This document shows positions 36,490 to 48,979 of a DNA stretch of 64,000 nt, piece after piece. The notes below the pieces were generated by a model. The model was given only the letters and a program-made list of their open reading frames with translations. It was not told where the DNA came from and ran no database searches. The translations under genes were made by a program, and so were the position numbers. The stretch covers positions 8,149,778 through 8,213,777 of the forward strand of contig CM068383.1 of NCBI GenBank assembly GCA_034770075.1, written 5' to 3'. The DNA is from Aralia elata (lineage: Eukaryota > Streptophyta > Magnoliopsida > Apiales > Araliaceae). Position 1 is the first letter of the stretch; the number at the start of each line of letters is the position of its first letter.

Positions 36490-37080
36490 ACATGAATTAT
36501 ATGTTCCTAGTATCTCCACTCTATAGGGGTTAGGCTTCTATCCTGTTCCTGGATAGGTCTCCTCACTAGTGTCAACACGTTCAGGACGTTTCTACCTGTT
36601 TCAAGAAAATTTCGGCAGCACCTCCCCATGGTCTCCAAGTACACGAAATAGACTAAGATAAATTAGTCTAAGTATGCACTCGAAGAACATATAGATATAA
36701 CAGTCGAAAAATCATCAAAACAATTAAAAACGTACTTAACTCATTGACACCGGCCTAAGTGAGAGACATAACATCTAGTCACAGTCCCAAACTGAGGACT
36801 ATTCGACATTCACTCCTAATGAGTGAATGTCAAACGGGTTTCTAAGCTCCAAACTATACTACATGCGTATTATATATGCAGTTTACTGTAATTGTGGAAA
36901 ACTAAGTAAATGCTACTTAGTTTATTTTTCTAATGATAAACTAAGTAAATGTTACTCAGTTTATGATAACTATTATTTGAATATATATGGGGACTATTAT
37001 TCGCCATTCATTCATAATCATCAAACGGGTTTCTAATTAAGTTCCAAAGTATAGTAGATGCAGAAATATTTTTTTCAGTT
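36490..37080. other. CACTA 5' flank of the transposase gene
   Basis: Upstream of the transposase ORF. No gene. It carries the first two copies of an AAACTAAGTAAATG-type palindrome (about 36898 and 36943). Confidence 0.5.
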
Positions 37081-38045
37081 TTTTAATTGTGACAAACTAA
37101 GCAAATGTGACTTAGTTTATTTAAGTAAATTTAATTAAACTTAGTAAGCTATAATTTATTTAACTTTATTTTATATTATCTCCTCACTATTTATTTTATT
37201 TTATTTTATTATTATATAAATGATTTGTAAAATTTATTTTATTTTGTTAAATTAAATTTATTTTAATCTAATTTATTATTTATTTTATTTTATTTTATTT
37301 TGTATTATATTATATTATATAATTTATTAAATTTCTTTTAAGTTAATAAATTAAATTTATTTTATTCTAATTTATTATTATTTTTAATTTTATTATATTT
37401 TATTTTCTTTTGTATTATATTATATAATTTATTATCTTTATTTTAATTTATTAAATTAATTTTATTTTATTTTATTTTGTATTACATTATATTATATAAT
37501 TTATTAAATTTATTTTAATTTTATAGTGTATTAAATTTTATTATATAATTTATTATATTTATTTTATTTAATTTTGTATTATATTTATATTATATTATTT
37601 AAGTAAATTTAATTAATTGTATTGTATTTTATTTTATGATTAGATATAATTTAAGTTATTTTATTTAGATTATTTTAATATTGGGAAACTAAGTAAATGC
37701 TACTTAGTTTATTAAATTAAATTTATTTTATTATAATTTTTTATTATTTTTAACTTTATTTTATTTTATTTTGTATTATAATATATTATATAATTTATTA
37801 AATTTATTTTAATTTTATAGTGTATTAAATTTTATTATATAATTTATTAAATTTATTCTATTTTATTTTGAATTATATTATATTATATTATCTTATTTAA
37901 GTTAATTTAATTAATTTTATTGTATTCTATTTTATTATATTATATTATTTTATGTAAATGTATTTTATGTTAATATATTATTTTATTTAGTAGTGCAAAA
38001 CTAAGTAAATGGTACTTAGTTTATTTTAATATTGGGGAATTAGTT
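37080..38045. repeat. Very AT-rich low-complexity tract with spaced palindromes
   Basis: About 0.95 kb of TTTTATTTTATT and TATTATATTATA type sequence with almost no G or C. Copies of the palindrome AAACTAAGTA-AATGC-TACTTAGTTT occur at about 37095, 37684 and 38002. Confidence 0.85.
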
Positions 38046-38529
38046 AAGTAAAATACATTAATAATCAGCAGGGCCCACAGATTGCAATTGAACAATTCTG
38101 ACAGAATTTTCATCGAAAATTCCGTCGAAAATAACAAATATCACATTTCGAATCTACCAACTATAAACAAATTAACTATAAAATTAAACCAATTATCTCA
38201 ATATACACAGACATGACCCTAATATCAATGTTCTGAAGTTGCAAAAAATATTTCAGCATATTTATCCATTTTACCAAAATGTAATCCCAATTTCAACAAC
38301 AACAAGTCCAACAGTATGCCCAATTTCAGAAGAATAAGCAAATCAGTTATCTCACATTCTCAAACGGGTCTTAATTTAAACAAAAACACATCCATTATCC
38401 AAATTCTGTTACAAATCAATACATTAAAATTGTAATTGATCAACACTAAAATATATATATACAAATCAATACATACTAATCAATATATTAACCCTAAATA
38501 AAAAAATTTAAGAAATTTTAGTACCTTAA

Positions 38530-38790
38530 ATTATAGGAGAAAAAGGAGGAGGCGAGAGAGAGAGAGTGTTCGCCGGCCAAAACTCGTCGGAAGGTGGCGG
38601 TTGCAAGGGCCGGAGGGTGCAGCGACGGTGGTACGTGGCAGGGGTTGAGACCGACTGAGGGTTCAACAACAGTGGTGGCAGGGGCAAATGAGAGAGATGA
38701 GAGCTGAGAGGGGAGAGGAGTGAGCTGTGAGGAGAGAGATAAATGGAAACAATAAGAGGCGGCAGAAGAAAACGATGGTTGATTAGGTTT
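38530..38790 (-). promoter_or_regulatory. Pyrimidine-rich leader of the CACTA (transcription-start side)
   Basis: On the minus strand a CT-rich, GC-richer stretch (TTTATCTCTCTCC, CTCTCAGCTCTCAT) lies just inside the subterminal repeats and upstream of the transposase. CACTA 2 has a corresponding stretch at 49290-49540, so it is a family feature, likely the 5' untranslated leader. Confidence 0.5.
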
Positions 38791-39065
38791 TATTAGTTAA
38801 TTTTGACGGATATTCAGTCGAAAATAATTCCCTCGGTATTAAGCTAATTTTGACGGATATTCCCTCGTAAATAACTTACATTCCGTCGATATTAGGTTTC
38901 GCGCTGGCGGGGAACTTGACACCAAAGAGGGGCTTCTGATTCCGACGGAATTCTGTCGGAATTATATTATTTTTGAGAGAATTAGTTTCGACGCATTATT
39001 CCATCGAAAATAATATAATTCCGATGGAAGTCAGTCCGTCGGAAATAATTCCGTCGATTTTAGCC
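38790..39065. repeat. CACTA subterminal repeats, right
   Basis: Repeated TTCCGTCGGAA and TTTTGACGGATATTC type motifs in both orientations, mirror of the left side. Confidence 0.85.
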
Positions 39066-39924
39066 TTTATTCTTGTAGTGAAACACTTAACACTAACTTG
39101 TCTCCCTTGGATGGAAACTTACTATAAATGGAAAGTTTCCTTCCCTCAATGTTCCCCCATCTCCAACAATTTTTCTAGCTTCCCACTTGCTCTTATCTCT
39201 TGCTTTTCAAGTTCAATTAATCTCATTTTAATTAACCAACAAGTGACACATGCCCCTCCCTTTCCTTGGCTCCCAAGTATCCTGGTTTCTTTGGCTCCAC
39301 ACTTAAGCCATGGCTCAACCCTAAGCCAAGCCATGATAACCCTAGGCTCAACCCTAGGAAACCCTTGGGTCAATCCTAAGTCAAGCCATTCCAAACCCTA
39401 GCCAAGCTTAGAAAACCCTAGGCTTGACTTGGTTACTATTCCCAATTAAATTTAAATTCTAATTTCTTTCTAATTAATCCATATAATTTATTTAGTTAGC
39501 AAAAAGTCTATTTTACCCATTCATAAAAGTAATTAGGGATTACGTTCTCAAACTATCTGGTTACGCGATTTCTTAATTTTTTTTCTTAATTCGATCCACA
39601 GCCGAAAAATCGCGAAATTCTTTTTCGAATTTTATTAGAGATTACGTCTAGTGACATCATATAAACACTATCACGTTTTTCGAAAAATTTAAAAAAATGC
39701 AAGACGTTTTTAGAATGAATAGTGTTATTTCGTCTTTTTTCTCGGGAAAATTTTATTTTCTTCCAAAAATCCCAAAATTTATACATAATCACGTAACACG
39801 TAAACTAGGTCATTAATCGACCTTAAATCGCATAACACATAATAATATCAATAAAGCTTTATTTTATTAGATATTTACATTGAAAACCTAATTTCAAGGC
39901 TATCCGAATTCTCGGGTCGTCACA

Positions 39925-42564
39925 TTTTTCCCCCTTATAAGAATTCCGTCCCTGGAATCACAACACTGAACCTTTCCTATTCGGTTTAAGTCTACGTTAC
40001 CTTGTAGCTTTATCATTGAATAACTTCAACTTACAATTCTTTTAGGTCTTATATCACCTTTTTTTTCCTTTCTTTACTCTATAAACTTCCTTTCTAAGGA
40101 TCATTATATCCACAATCGTGATTTATTAAACTCATAAACATTCGGGATATCACATTCACCCCTTCTTCTAAGAATTTCGTTTTCGAAATTGCAGCATACT
40201 CATTTCTACACCTTCTACTCATCGTACAAGGTTTTCATTCTAATTTTTACATTGTCACCTCTCCCTAACGACTTCATGTCTTCTTATCATTCGATTTCCA
40301 GAATATTGGAACATCTTTCAAGAGTCTTCAACAATCGATCAATGATTGTGAAGTAGTATCAATAACTAGGAAGTAAAAAAATTCCTTTAAAAACTTTTCA
40401 TATTATGCTAAGGGGTCATAAAAACCAAGAACTCATTATTGGGTTTAGTGGATATTCCTACTGAAACCCGTAAATAGAAGTTTAACAATCATTACGACCG
40501 TAAACATTCTATGTAAGGCCTATTTACAATCACATGGACAGTAAACTTCCTCATTTTGTACTTTAGGTGATCAGCCTATTGTACTCTGGCGTTGTGCACA
40601 ACTCTTTAGCTAAATGGTTGGGATTTTTCCGACATAAAATACCCCGATAATAGGGTTGTTCACCTCAGACTTAGTACAAGATTCCGCACCAAAACAATTT
40701 GGTTTGGCACAACTTCTCAAAGAAGGCTTGAACTTCATAAACATATTTCGATATTTTTCTAGCCGAATCAAGTAGCTTAGACTTACATAAACGTTAGAAT
40801 ATCAACGAAACATTTGTTTAGCCAACATAACTGGTGTTGACTTTGACACAAACTCATAAACTCAAAAATCGTTTTTACGACTTTGTCATACTACATCATA
40901 CCATAGTGGGCTGATGATCCTTAGATCACATCCAACACTAGGTTAAGCTGCATTGATGATTTCATCATTTGTCATATTCACACTACGGTGAAATGACGAT
41001 TTCGAAAATACATTTTTATATTTTCAAAATCTATTTGTTGCCTAGCTGAAACTATTGGCTTGGCATCTTTAATGAAATAACACATGTAAATTGAAAATTA
41101 TTTTATGACTTTCTCATACCGCAGTAGGTAATAGTGCGTTGATGATTCTATGATCATATCGCAACATTTCACCATGCGTTGATGATTCCATCATTTGCCA
41201 TAGCGACCCTATATTTAATAGTGCGTTGACAGTTTTAAAATATATTTTGACGTTTGCAAATCAATTTTGTCTGGCTAAAATAATTAGTATAGACAAATGA
41301 GAGATAGAAGTGTTGAAGCTTATTGGTTCAATACTCTGACCCAATATATTATTCGAAACACAAAAGTGCAAAGATAAGCACGAATTGAAATTTTTTTGAA
41401 GTCTAGCATAGCTAGAAGATTTGGAATATCCATTTTCCTCCGTTAACTTCAACTTACTCCGCTATTCCGTTATGAAGCAGTTCTATTTACCTTTAATACC
41501 ATTAATGGTCAATATGCTAAAATAATTAACTATTCTTCAATAATATTCCTATATCTTGGTATAGTTCATCAAACTTACCACATATTATGTGTTCAGGAAC
41601 TTTCCACAACAATATGAGTTTAGGAACTTGTCCTAGTAATACGTAGTTCAAGAATTAATCAGGGACTATCCATACGCTGAGGGGCTCAAAACATACCATA
41701 TGATCATGAGTCACGAACTTACCATAAGCATGAGTTTTAAGAACTCGGACCTAATCTTAATATTATCTAACTATCAAATATAAATATGAGAAAAGAATCA
41801 CCTTTTCATCATACGTATCCATAATCTTATACTCGGTACACATCGAGTCTCTAATAATGTTCAATATAGTACGCTGAGTGGTTTCCCACAAACAACCAAT
41901 AAACTAGTTTCACAACGAGTTAGATCAGTTGCTAATTCGTATTAACCTTCGTTCTCTGAAGGAATCATTTAGCCCAGATACTATATATCAACCATTAAAG
42001 AGTACGATTGTACCATAATTATACCGATAATGTGCTACCAGCATTTTAATGATTATCAATACGATAGACTAAGTGGTTGTTAAACCAAGCACACAACCCC
42101 CGCCCATACAAAGGCTTGTACAACTCAGCTATCACATGAGTTCTCAATTAAAATCCCATAAATCCTAGCTTTCCCTTTTGCTTAATACGAACTTACTTTA
42201 ATCCGTATTTCATCGTCTTTAAATCTTCTAAGTTTTTCTCGTACTATTTCATAGTACCTTCTATTTATAGCATTAAGCTAAACTTTCTAATCATTCAATT
42301 GATTATCCGTCCTTCTATAACTTAGTTAGATCATATTGTGATCTTTTCTTATGCCTTGGGTTAGGTGTACCCTAAACATTCTGCAAGATTCTTCTTTGAA
42401 TCTTTGTATATCATTTTATCTTTTACTTCTTTTGATGAATTTCCTTAATTCATCTTTTAAAACTCTGTCCGAGTTTATCTTTCTACTATCTTCAATAGTC
42501 TCTCTCACGTTATAGCCTTAGGTTCCCAATTTAAGGTTTTTAACCTATCAGCTCTGATACCAAC
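39925..42564 (-). mobile_element. Family C internal region (non-coding)
   Basis: Minus strand: primer site TGGTATCAGAGC (42562-42551), then 2.4 kb without a supported frame, then an LTR-like start TGTGATATCCCGA at 40154 preceded by purine-rich AGAAGAAGGGGTGAA, then a second purine tract and the inner LTR start at 39924. The segment near 40565-40670 (GTGATCAGCC, TGTGCACAAC) resembles part of the element D LTR at 50625-50715, so it shares modules with LTRs of other families. Confidence 0.7.
42551..42562 (-). other. Primer binding site (tRNA-Met type), family C
   Basis: TGGTATCAGAGC on the minus strand, two bases from the 5' LTR end. Confidence 0.85.
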
Positions 42565-43109
42565 TCTGAAAGCCCAAAAACCCAGTCTATCTTCAGACCC
42601 GAGTCCAATGCCGTCAAGATACTACCTACTCAACATATTCTTATAACATCAGAGTAAATATTAAATTATTACAATATAATTTAACATACTACCAGGTATG
42701 AAGACCTTAACTAATACATCGTCTAATATCTATTACAACAGTACATTGGCGACCTTTATAAGTCACAGCAAATACAAATAATTCTTCTATTTAAAAACTT
42801 GATCTTTCTTCCTTAGTCTTCATCGGGTTCCTCGATTCGTTCTAGCATTGCGGAAAATATTTTATTTAAAGCAACAGTGAGCAGTTGATTGCTCAACAAG
42901 TTATAGTAGTTGAATAAACAACAAAATCATGAATCAGACATTCGTTCTTTGAAAACTTCAATAACTGAACGATAGTTATGAAGTAACTTGAATAAACAGG
43001 TTGAATAAAGAGGAATAAATTAAATTCCCTTTTTATTTTTAAACATCAACAACATTTATTCACATAACACATTATTTCACGGGGTGCAATAAATACTAAT
43101 ACTTGCCCA

Positions 43110-44686
43110 TAGGGGTGTGCAAATATTTCCATTTTTTCTGTTTTTCGGTAAACCGAACTGGTTCGAACCGGAAGGTTTGGTACAAATAGTAAACGGTTCG
43201 ATTTCGGTACAAAAAATCGGTATAAACCAGATTTTTGGTTTCGATTTCGGGAAGGGGTTTGGCTGGTTCGGTATATACTGAACCGAGCAGGTTGAACTGG
43301 TTGCATTAAAAATATTTTTATTTTCTTATCCTTTCACAGTTTCACTTTATTCCCCCAAACCAAATAGATCTCAGACTCAGACTCAGACAGTCAGACCATC
43401 CTCAATTCAAAGCTCGAACCTTTCTCTCCATCTCCACCATCTCCGCTCTGATCCATCCTCTCCCACCGGCCAAGCCTCCGATCGTCGATCCTCTCCCATC
43501 GTAGTTTCTCGTTTCTCTTTACTTATTCAGTCGTCTCTTCACTCGCCATTTGCTAATCGTCGACTCCAGAATTTTTAGAGGTAATTTTTCTACCAATTGG
43601 CCTCAGATGGTATATAATCCAAGTTTATTTTGAGATTTAGTCAATGAATTTCTCTCTATTCATATCAATTTGTGTATATATGGGTGTTTACTGTTTAGGG
43701 TTTTTTTGGGTGGTTTGTTTATTATGTAATGCTTGACTTTATGAACTTATCCTAAATGATGAAAACTGGTGCTTTATGACTTATGTAGTTATGTTACTGT
43801 ATTTACTTTTATGTTTGTTTTTAAAAAAGAGGCATGCATACTTCTATAGTTTTGTTCATCCAGATATGAAAGAGGCATATTATAGATTTGTAAGTGACTA
43901 TATCTTGGTTTGAATTTTATTCTATTGTTTAACTTGAATTTTAATCTCTGAAACTATAGTGACTATATCTATAGTAAGGCTGATGGTTCTAATTTATAGC
44001 TGATGGTTCTATTGCTTAACTTGAATTTTAATCTCTGAAACTATAGTGACTATATCTATAGTAAGGCTGATGGTTATCGTTTATAGCTGATGAATTTTAA
44101 TTTGAAGTTGTGGTTTAAAAACTCATTTTTTCTTTGCAGTAATGATGGATCATGTATTCATGCTTCCCTTGACATCTGAATGGTGGCTCATGTGTTTTGT
44201 TGCTGACACTAGCACACTGTTGTTGGCTGTTTTATTACTATTAGTCTACTATAATATTGATGTAATGATGTTTATTAATCCTTGAGATAGTACAATATTA
44301 TGTATTGATGTTTCATTACTACTACAATATTGATGTAATCATAATTTGGAGGATTACTGATTTGTTTTGATGTTATGTCCTATTGTATTGCTGTTGTATT
44401 CATCTTGTTGCTTTTAATATATGGTTTGGAAGTCTTTTTGATTGAATGGGTTAATTGAAATATGAATCAGTGATGCTTGCTTACTGGCTTAGTCAGTGAT
44501 GCTTCTTTCAATTCTTTGTTTACCTACAACCGGTACAAAGTAAGTACAAATCGGTACCGAACCGTTACCAAACCGGCTAACCAGTTCGGTATACCGGTCT
44601 ATTCGGTACCGGTATCGGTACGGGAATTTGACCAGTTTCGGTATTCGGTCCGGTTCGGTTCGGTAATTTACCGATGCACAGTCCTA
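43110..44686. mobile_element. Non-autonomous hAT transposon, 1577 bp
   Basis: Terminal inverted repeats TAGGGGTGTGCA (43110) and, inverted, TAGGACTGTGCA (44686). The 8-bp target duplication is CTTGCCCA (43102-43109) and CTTGCCTA (44687-44694). The other LTR has the empty site near 28590. Sub-ends carry many GGTTCGGTACCG and ACCGAACCGG motifs in both orientations, typical of hAT subterminal repeats. The inside has a CT-rich leader-like part (43380-43560) and no transposase frame. Confidence 0.92.
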
Positions 44687-45574
44687 CTTGCCTAAATTAT
44701 TTGATTTGGCATACACAACTTATCACCTTTCATAGAAATATTACAATTCATATCACATAATTTGTTGAATTTTATATAACAAACAAATTTCATAGTTTAA
44801 AATCATATCTTGTACAGAATAATAACTTTGTATAACATCATATAATACTTGCACAATAAACAGCTTGTACAAGATAGAAGACTTGCATTCAATACAAAAA
44901 ATTGAACGAAGTTAGAAAACCTGCACAGAATAATTATCTGGGTAAGTTTAGGAAACTTGCCTGCAACGTTCGTTAATAGTTTACGCTAACTTGCTCTTCA
45001 ATCGACCTATATATATCATTAAGGTCGAACATACCAATTAGTTAAGTATTTACCCCAAATATTGGTTTACTCTAGCTCATCCTAGCTTATTTCATAATTC
45101 ACGATGTTCAGACTTTATAACTCGACATAAGTAGTTAACTATATACACCCTAACATATTTTTCTTTTAGCTTCGTTTATAGTTTAGACTTTAATTCTAAA
45201 GTCTCATGATGCTCACGTCTCATAACTCAAAACATCTTAAATCATCCTTTAATTAATATCTATTACGCTTGCCTTATATAATTCGAAACAACATAACATA
45301 ACGTTGCCCGACTACTCAGCTTTTGAAAAACAACACACTTTGGTTTACTTTACAATTTTTCTCATTTTAGGTTGTTCGCGTTTTATAAATTTAGTGAACG
45401 CGACCAAAGTTTTAAAAATGTATCACGGCGTCGTGGCGTTCGAGAGCACCACGACCCTCATAATGACCCTCTATGGTGGCCTATATTAATATTAAATATT
45501 AATATTTATTATTATTATTATTATTATTATTTTATAAGTTGGAATATTTTAGAACAATGTCAAAAATATCGCAT

Positions 45575-45925
45575 GTCGTTGCGAAACGGCACGGCGACAC
45601 GCCCGACATGCACAACGCTGCTCGGCGTCGCCCAACTCGCTCCGGCGTGCACCACGTCGCTCGGCGTCTCACAACGCATCCTGACGTGCATCACGTCACT
45701 CGGTGTCGCACGGCGTCCGAAAACAGCCCACGATACGCCCGTGCACGACAGCACGCTCAAACAGCCCAGCGACCCACGCAACAAGGCCCCAGCGCCCCAC
45801 CGCGTGCCCAGCGTGGCCCGCGCGCGCCCAGCACCCCACCGAGCACCCAGCGTGGCCTGCGCGCGCCCAGCATGCGGTTAGCGCCCCACCGCGCGCCCAG
45901 CAGCCCCACAGTCAGGCTGCCTGCT
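45575..45925. repeat. GC-rich degenerate repeat block in family C LTR (copy 2)
   Basis: Counterpart of 29470-29850 in the 5' LTR, with the same motifs but differences in the number of short units. Overlapping frames on both strands are by-products of base composition. Confidence 0.75.
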
Positions 45926-47922
45926 TTAGCAGTTTTGACATACATTTTTCCGAAAGTCATAACTCCCTCATCCCATGTCAGAATTTGGTCGTTCTTACAT
46001 CTATGGCTTCGTTATTCAACGTACTATAAGACCGCCATAAAATAATAATTTTTCAACAATCAATAAAAAAGAGCTTTTGGCCAAAAATGGACAGAACTTA
46101 ATCAGGGTTTTCTTTTCCTTTCTTACTAGTTTCTAAAAAAATGGCCATGACTTCGTTACACAATATTTTTCCTCCATTCCAATTAGGTGATGTTCGTAAC
46201 TCCTAGGAGCATGACACAACAACCTAGAACTTAATTTTTGGATTTGAAAAATCCCACAAAAAATCCTAAAACAGTACGCTATTTGATAAAATTCATCCTT
46301 TTTATAAATTAAACGTCTTTTACGGAAAAAATTTGCCATAACATTGTTATGGCGTGTTTTTCCTCCGTTCCACTTGGAACAATTACTAAACTCATAAACA
46401 TTAATTATTTACCCCTCGGACTTCAAAAAAAAACTACACATACACGATGGTTTTAAATTTGTCCATCAACAACTACTACGATTTAAGTCCTCTAAACAAT
46501 AAAAGTCCATCCTTTACACTTTGGCCTACGATTCACTTTCGTTACCACTATTTCATGCATTTATAACTAGTGACTTAAACATATTAAACCACATAGTTCC
46601 TTATCACTCCAAGATCCTTCAATGATCTTCACACAAATCAACATCCACCAACACAACACTTCCTAACAAACTAGAAAGCTATTAAAGAAAGGGATGAAGT
46701 ATATGAGTTTCTTGGGTTTCTTACCTCTTGTTCTTGATCTTCTTTGTAATCCCTGATTCAAGCTAGCCTTTAATCCTTTTCTTCCTCTATATATGATTAC
46801 TAATACACTCTTGTTTCTTCTCTTGTTCTTTCTTTCCTTTCTCTCTTTTCTCTCTATTTCTTTCTAGCCTTCTCTCTATTGCTCTTGGAAAAAAAATGAA
46901 GATGAAATGAATTATGGAATAAAATGAATACTTGCTAGATTAAATCAAATCCCCCACCAATTAAGTCAACCATGTTCCCCTCAAGTTAACTAGCCTTCTA
47001 TGATTAAGCTAACTCAAGTAGACAATATAATGACCTAAGGCCTTGTTTGGCTAAAGAAAATTAAATGGAAGAAACACTTAACACTAACTTGTCTCCCTTG
47101 GATGGAAACTTACTATAAATGGAAAGTTTCCTTCCCTCAATGTTCCCCCATCTCCAATAATTTTGCTAGCTTCCCACTTGCTCTTTTCTCTTGCTTTTCA
47201 AGTTCAATTAATCTCATTTTAATTAACCAACAAGTGACACATGCCCCTCCCTTTCCTTGGCTCCCAAGTATCCTAGTTTCTTTGGCTCCACACTTAAGCC
47301 ATGGCTTAACCCTAAGCCAAACCATGATAACCCTAGGCTCAACCCTAGGAAACCCTTGGCTCAACCCTAAGCCAAGTCATTCCAAACTCTAGCCAAGCTT
47401 AGAAAACCCTAGGCTTGGCTCAGTTACTATTCCCAATTAAATTTAAATTCTAATTTCTTTCTAATTAATCCTCATAATTTATTTCGTTAGCAAAAAGTCT
47501 ATTTTACTCATTCATAAAAATAATTAGGGATTGCGTTCTCAAACTATCTCGTTACGCGATTTATTCGTTATGCGATTTCTTAAATTTTTTCTTAATTCGA
47601 TCCACAGCCGAAAAACTGCGAAATTCGTTTTCGAATTTTATTAGAGATTACGTCTCGTGACATAATATAAACACTATCATGTTTTTCGAAAAATTAAAAA
47701 AATGCAAAAGACGTTTTTAGAATGAATAGTGTTATTTCGTCTTTTTCTCAGGAAAAATTTTATTTTCTTCCAAAAATCCCAAAACTTATACATAATCACG
47801 TAACACGTAAACTAGGTCATTAATCGACCTTAAATCGCATAACACATAATAATATCAATAAAACTTTATTTTATTAGATATTTACATTGAAAACCTAATT
47901 TCAAGGCTATCCGAATTCTCGT

Positions 47923-48976
47923 ATCCGAATTCCTTTTATTAAATTTAAATTCCTAAGTAAATGGTGTACCCATTTACTTAAATTAAATTCTTTCTAATTA
48001 AATAGTGTCTAACCTATTTACTTAGATCGAATCATTAATTAAGTAAATGGTGTCGAATCCCTTTACTTAAATAAAATTCCTTTTATTAAATTTAAATTCA
48101 TAAGTAAATGGTGCCTAACCCATTTACTACTCAAATTCATCAATAAAATCAAACTCCTAAATAAATAATGTCTAATCTATTTACTTAAAATCAAATTACT
48201 AAATAAATAAATTCTTAAGTAAATGGTGTCTAACCCATTTACTTATATTCATATTCATAAATCAAATTCTTAAGTAAATGGTGCTTAACCCATTTACTTG
48301 AACTCAAATTCATAAGTGAATGGTGACTAACCCATCTACTTAAATTCAATTAAAATTCCTAAATAAAAATCAAATTCATAAGTAAATGGTGCTTAACTCA
48401 TTAACTTAAAATCATCAAATTCATAACCAAAATTCAATTAATAAGTGAATGATGCCTAACTCATTTACTTAAAAATTAAACTTTTAAATAAATTTAAATT
48501 ATCAAGTAAATGGTGTCTAACCCTTTTACTTAAAATCAATTTTTTAAATAAATTTAAATTCCCAAGTAAATGGTGCCTAACCCATTTACTTGAAACCAAA
48601 TTTCTACATAAATTTAAATTTTCAAGTAAATGGATCTTAGCCCATTTACTTAAAATCAAATTCTTCAATAAATTCAAATTTCTCAAGTAAATGGTGTCTA
48701 AGCCATTTACTTAACAAATAAATAAATCAAATTCCTAAATTAAATCAATTTTCTAAGTAAGCAGTGCCTAACCCGTTTACTTAAATCAAATTCCTTCATA
48801 AATTTAAATTTTCAAGTAAATGGTCCTAACCCATTTACTTAAAATCAAATCCTTAAATAAATTCAAAATTCCCAAGTAAATAGTGCCTAACCCATTTACT
48901 TAAACTCAAATTCGTAAATAAAATCAAATTCATGAGTAAATAGTGTCTAACCCATTTACTAAAAATAAAATTCTCA
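47923..48976. repeat. Minisatellite of about 18 hairpin-forming units
   Basis: Units of about 55-62 bp, each with AAGTAAATGG-TGCCTAA-CCCATTTACTT (inverted arms of 8-10 bases around a short loop) and an AT-rich spacer such as AAATCAAATTC. Units are diverged but many changes are mirrored in both arms or lie in the loop. No coding frame; it sits between the broken end of element C and the left end of CACTA 2. Confidence 0.9.
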
Positions 48977-48979
48977 AAT

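Larger units (their letters stand above)
30982..39080 (-). mobile_element. CACTA (En/Spm) transposon, 8099 bp, defective
   Basis: Ends are CACTACAAGAAAAAGG (30982) and, inverted, CACTACAAGAATAAAGG (39080). AAA is duplicated at 30979-30981 and 39081-39083. The other family C LTR has the unfilled site near 47070 with a single AAA, which proves the boundaries. Both sub-ends are filled with TTTCCGACGGAA-type motifs. It carries two genes, both on the minus strand, corresponding to the two-protein En/Spm plan: a TNPD-like transposase and a TNPA-like binding protein. Both are damaged. Confidence 0.95.
28066..39924 (-). repeat. Family C 3' LTR, split by a CACTA transposon
   Basis: Minus-strand start TGTGACGACCCGAG (39924), end GGGCTGTCACA (28066). 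The parts 28066-30978 and 39081-39924 are continuous in the other LTR (42565-47922). It contains an ATT microsatellite (29407-29432), a GC-rich block (29470-29850) and a stem-loop (28373-28402). Confidence 0.85.
28066..47922 (-). mobile_element. Family C: large non-autonomous gypsy-like element, two nested insertions
   Basis: On the minus strand: 5' LTR 47922-42565, primer site 42562-42551, non-coding middle, purine tract (39941-39925), 3' LTR 39924-28066. Taking out the CACTA and hAT insertions leaves LTRs of about 3.76 kb each and a 2.6-kb middle with no gag or pol, matching the LARD class. The LTRs are similar along their whole length but clearly diverged. A candidate target duplication GTTTA (28061-28065) cannot be confirmed because the 5' LTR start is lost at 47922. 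Confidence 0.8.
42565..47922 (-). repeat. Family C 5' LTR, split by a hAT element
   Basis: Aligns with 28066-30978 joined to 39081-39924. It ends TCTGAAAGCCC on the plus strand where the other LTR has TGTGACAGCCC, so one terminal base is mutated. The start is lost ten bases before the inner LTR boundary: TATCCGAATTCTCG runs into a second TATCCGAATTC of the tandem array at 47922. Confidence 0.85.

Noticed and set aside
38973..39401. 142-residue ORF across the right CACTA end
   Set aside because: It spans the CACTA terminus and LTR sequence, so it is a chance frame; the similar frame at 47102-47392 is LTR only.
45372..46045. ORFs of up to 169 residues in the second family C LTR
   Set aside because: Same GC-rich block as 29470-29850; frames are not conserved between the two copies.
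47923..48976. CRISPR-like array
   Set aside because: Repeats are diverged, spacers are AT-rich and similar to each other, and the context is plant transposons; a minisatellite explains it.
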